Shown piece after piece: positions 63,381 through 64,000 of a stretch of 64,000 bases of DNA. The DNA comes from Fuerstiella sp041398845 (GTDB lineage: Bacteria; Planctomycetota; Planctomycetia; Planctomycetales; Planctomycetaceae), in assembly GCA_041398845.1 (NCBI GenBank), contig JAWKTZ010000007.1, positions 1,550,001-1,614,000 of the forward strand, read 5' to 3'. Position 1 is the stretch's first letter, and the number at the start of each line of letters is the position of its first letter. The notes beneath the pieces were generated by a model. It had not been told where the DNA came from and searched no databases. It saw only the letters and a list, made by a program, of their open reading frames with translations. The translations under genes and the position numbers were made by a program.

Positions 63381-64000
63381 ATGAACCACCGCAGTCAGGA
63401 CAGTTGGCGCAAAGGGAAAAAGCCATCGCCGCGTGAAGCCGCTCGCGAAGTCGCCGCCACTCCGTCGTGGAAACGCAGCAAGACGCGCACAGGAGCCTCA
63501 ACCGGTGGACGTCGCCGTAACTGGCGAATCCTGATTCCCATCGTGCTGCTGGCTCTGCTGGTCGTCGCCGGCGTCTGGATCTTCAGTTTCGGCGACAAGG
63601 TGCATACTCATGTGGTCGTGCTGGATCTGCTCAGCAGCGCGGAATACTTTGACCCGATCCCTGCACCGAAGTTTCCGCAGATTGAATCCCGTCGTACGGG
63701 AGAATCGACCGTCGAACATATCGACTCGCTGAAGTTTGATGCCGCGACACCTGAGGACAATCGGAGTCGAGCACAGGCTGTCATTGTTCACCTGCAGACA
63801 CAGATTGTGGCAGGGGCAAACGGTCAGTTGCTGTGTCTGTTCAAGAACAGCACGCCGGATCTGAGTTCACCGTCGCAGTCGGAGCCGCTTGAGACACTCA
63901 GGGAATCGCTGAAAGCCCTCATCGCCGGCCCCCGCGACAAGGGGGTGTTGCTGATCGTGGATTGTTCCCACTCGATTCAGGACGCTCGTCTGGGGCACCT
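63381..64000 (+). CDS. Membrane-anchored protein, caspase-like N-terminal region (partial)
   Basis: The frame is open from the ATG at 63381 to the window end (206 codons; incomplete). A very basic cytoplasmic tail (SWKRSKTRTG, GGRRRNWR) precedes one TM segment (residues 48-70). Beyond it the strand pattern VVVLDLLSS (~78), AVIVHLQTQIV, QLLCLFKNS and VLLIVDCSHSI (~189-199) resembles the first half of a caspase-like fold. The DCSHS near the expected catalytic Cys is shifted by one from the usual DxC, so activity is uncertain. The topology and spacing match the 1,621-residue protein at 56692, which suggests paralogous subunits. The rest lies outside the window. Confidence 0.75.
   Translation, partial: MNHRSQDSWRKGKKPSPREAAREVAATPSWKRSKTRTGASTGGRRRNWRILIPIVLLALLVVAGVWIFSFGDKVHTHVVVLDLLSSAEYFDPIPAPKFPQIESRRTGESTVEHIDSLKFDAATPEDNRSRAQAVIVHLQTQIVAGANGQLLCLFKNSTPDLSSPSQSEPLETLRESLKALIAGPRDKGVLLIVDCSHSIQDARLGH

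Overview
The window looks like chromosomal DNA of a member of the Planctomycetota. The reasons are three DUF1559 pseudopilin-like proteins (prepilin-type N-terminus plus a C-terminal H-x9-DG motif), an Uma2-family gene, a Cys/His-rich small membrane protein of the planctomycete type, widespread GTG/TTG starts, and many short palindromic repeats between genes. No rRNA, tRNA, CRISPR array or prophage was seen. The content is mostly chromosomal housekeeping plus one insertion sequence and several families of small inverted-repeat elements.

Layout. 1-2.5 kb: infA-rnhA and an HD-domain phosphohydrolase. 2.5-11.1 kb (minus strand): a DUF58 / transglutaminase-like / MoxR ATPase cassette followed by a His-rich lipoprotein and a COG0701 permease, with a ~72-bp hairpin element at almost every junction; one of these hairpins carries an IS4-family insertion with a 10-bp target duplication. 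11-16.7 kb: two DUF1559 proteins, a small Cys/His-rich protein, a CE15-like esterase and a thermonuclease. 17-24.1 kb: gltD and gltB separated by an Uma2 gene and a hairpin. 24.8-28.4 kb: a four-gene signalling operon (response regulator, FHA/adenylate-cyclase, unknown protein, methyltransferase). 28.6-30.5 kb: amtB-glnK; with gltBD this makes a nitrogen-assimilation neighbourhood. 31-33.3 kb: a long NfeD/ClpP-class membrane protease. 33.5-42.2 kb: lipoprotein, uvrB, then a minus-strand run of an oxidoreductase, SLC13 carrier, ACT regulator, hisS and DUF952. 42.3-44.9 kb: two oligopeptide-type ABC ATPases and a DUF1569 protein. 45.3-48.5 kb: miaE and an MrfA-like helicase. 48.6-52.2 kb: mcsA-mcsB followed by an ABC-2 exporter. 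52.3-56.0 kb: esterase, a small membrane protein interrupted by an in-frame TGA, DUF1559 and a GNAT acetyltransferase.

The most unusual part is the right edge (56.7-64.0 kb). Three tandem plus-strand genes encode a 1,621-aa single-pass protein with a degenerate caspase-like domain, a 561-aa protein whose core resembles the cytoplasmic domain of IcmF/TssM (type VI secretion) but has no Walker A motif and no periplasmic region, and the start of a second membrane-anchored protein with the same basic-tail/TM/caspase-like layout. No other type VI gene is visible. I read this as a candidate undescribed planctomycete envelope complex that continues beyond the window.

The second notable theme is nested mobile palindromes. 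About 135-bp elements with CCAACGCCGTGAAGAG-type ends and ~6-bp target duplications carry the GTTTAAC hairpin and have inserted twice, independently, into a second (~100-bp) hairpin family.
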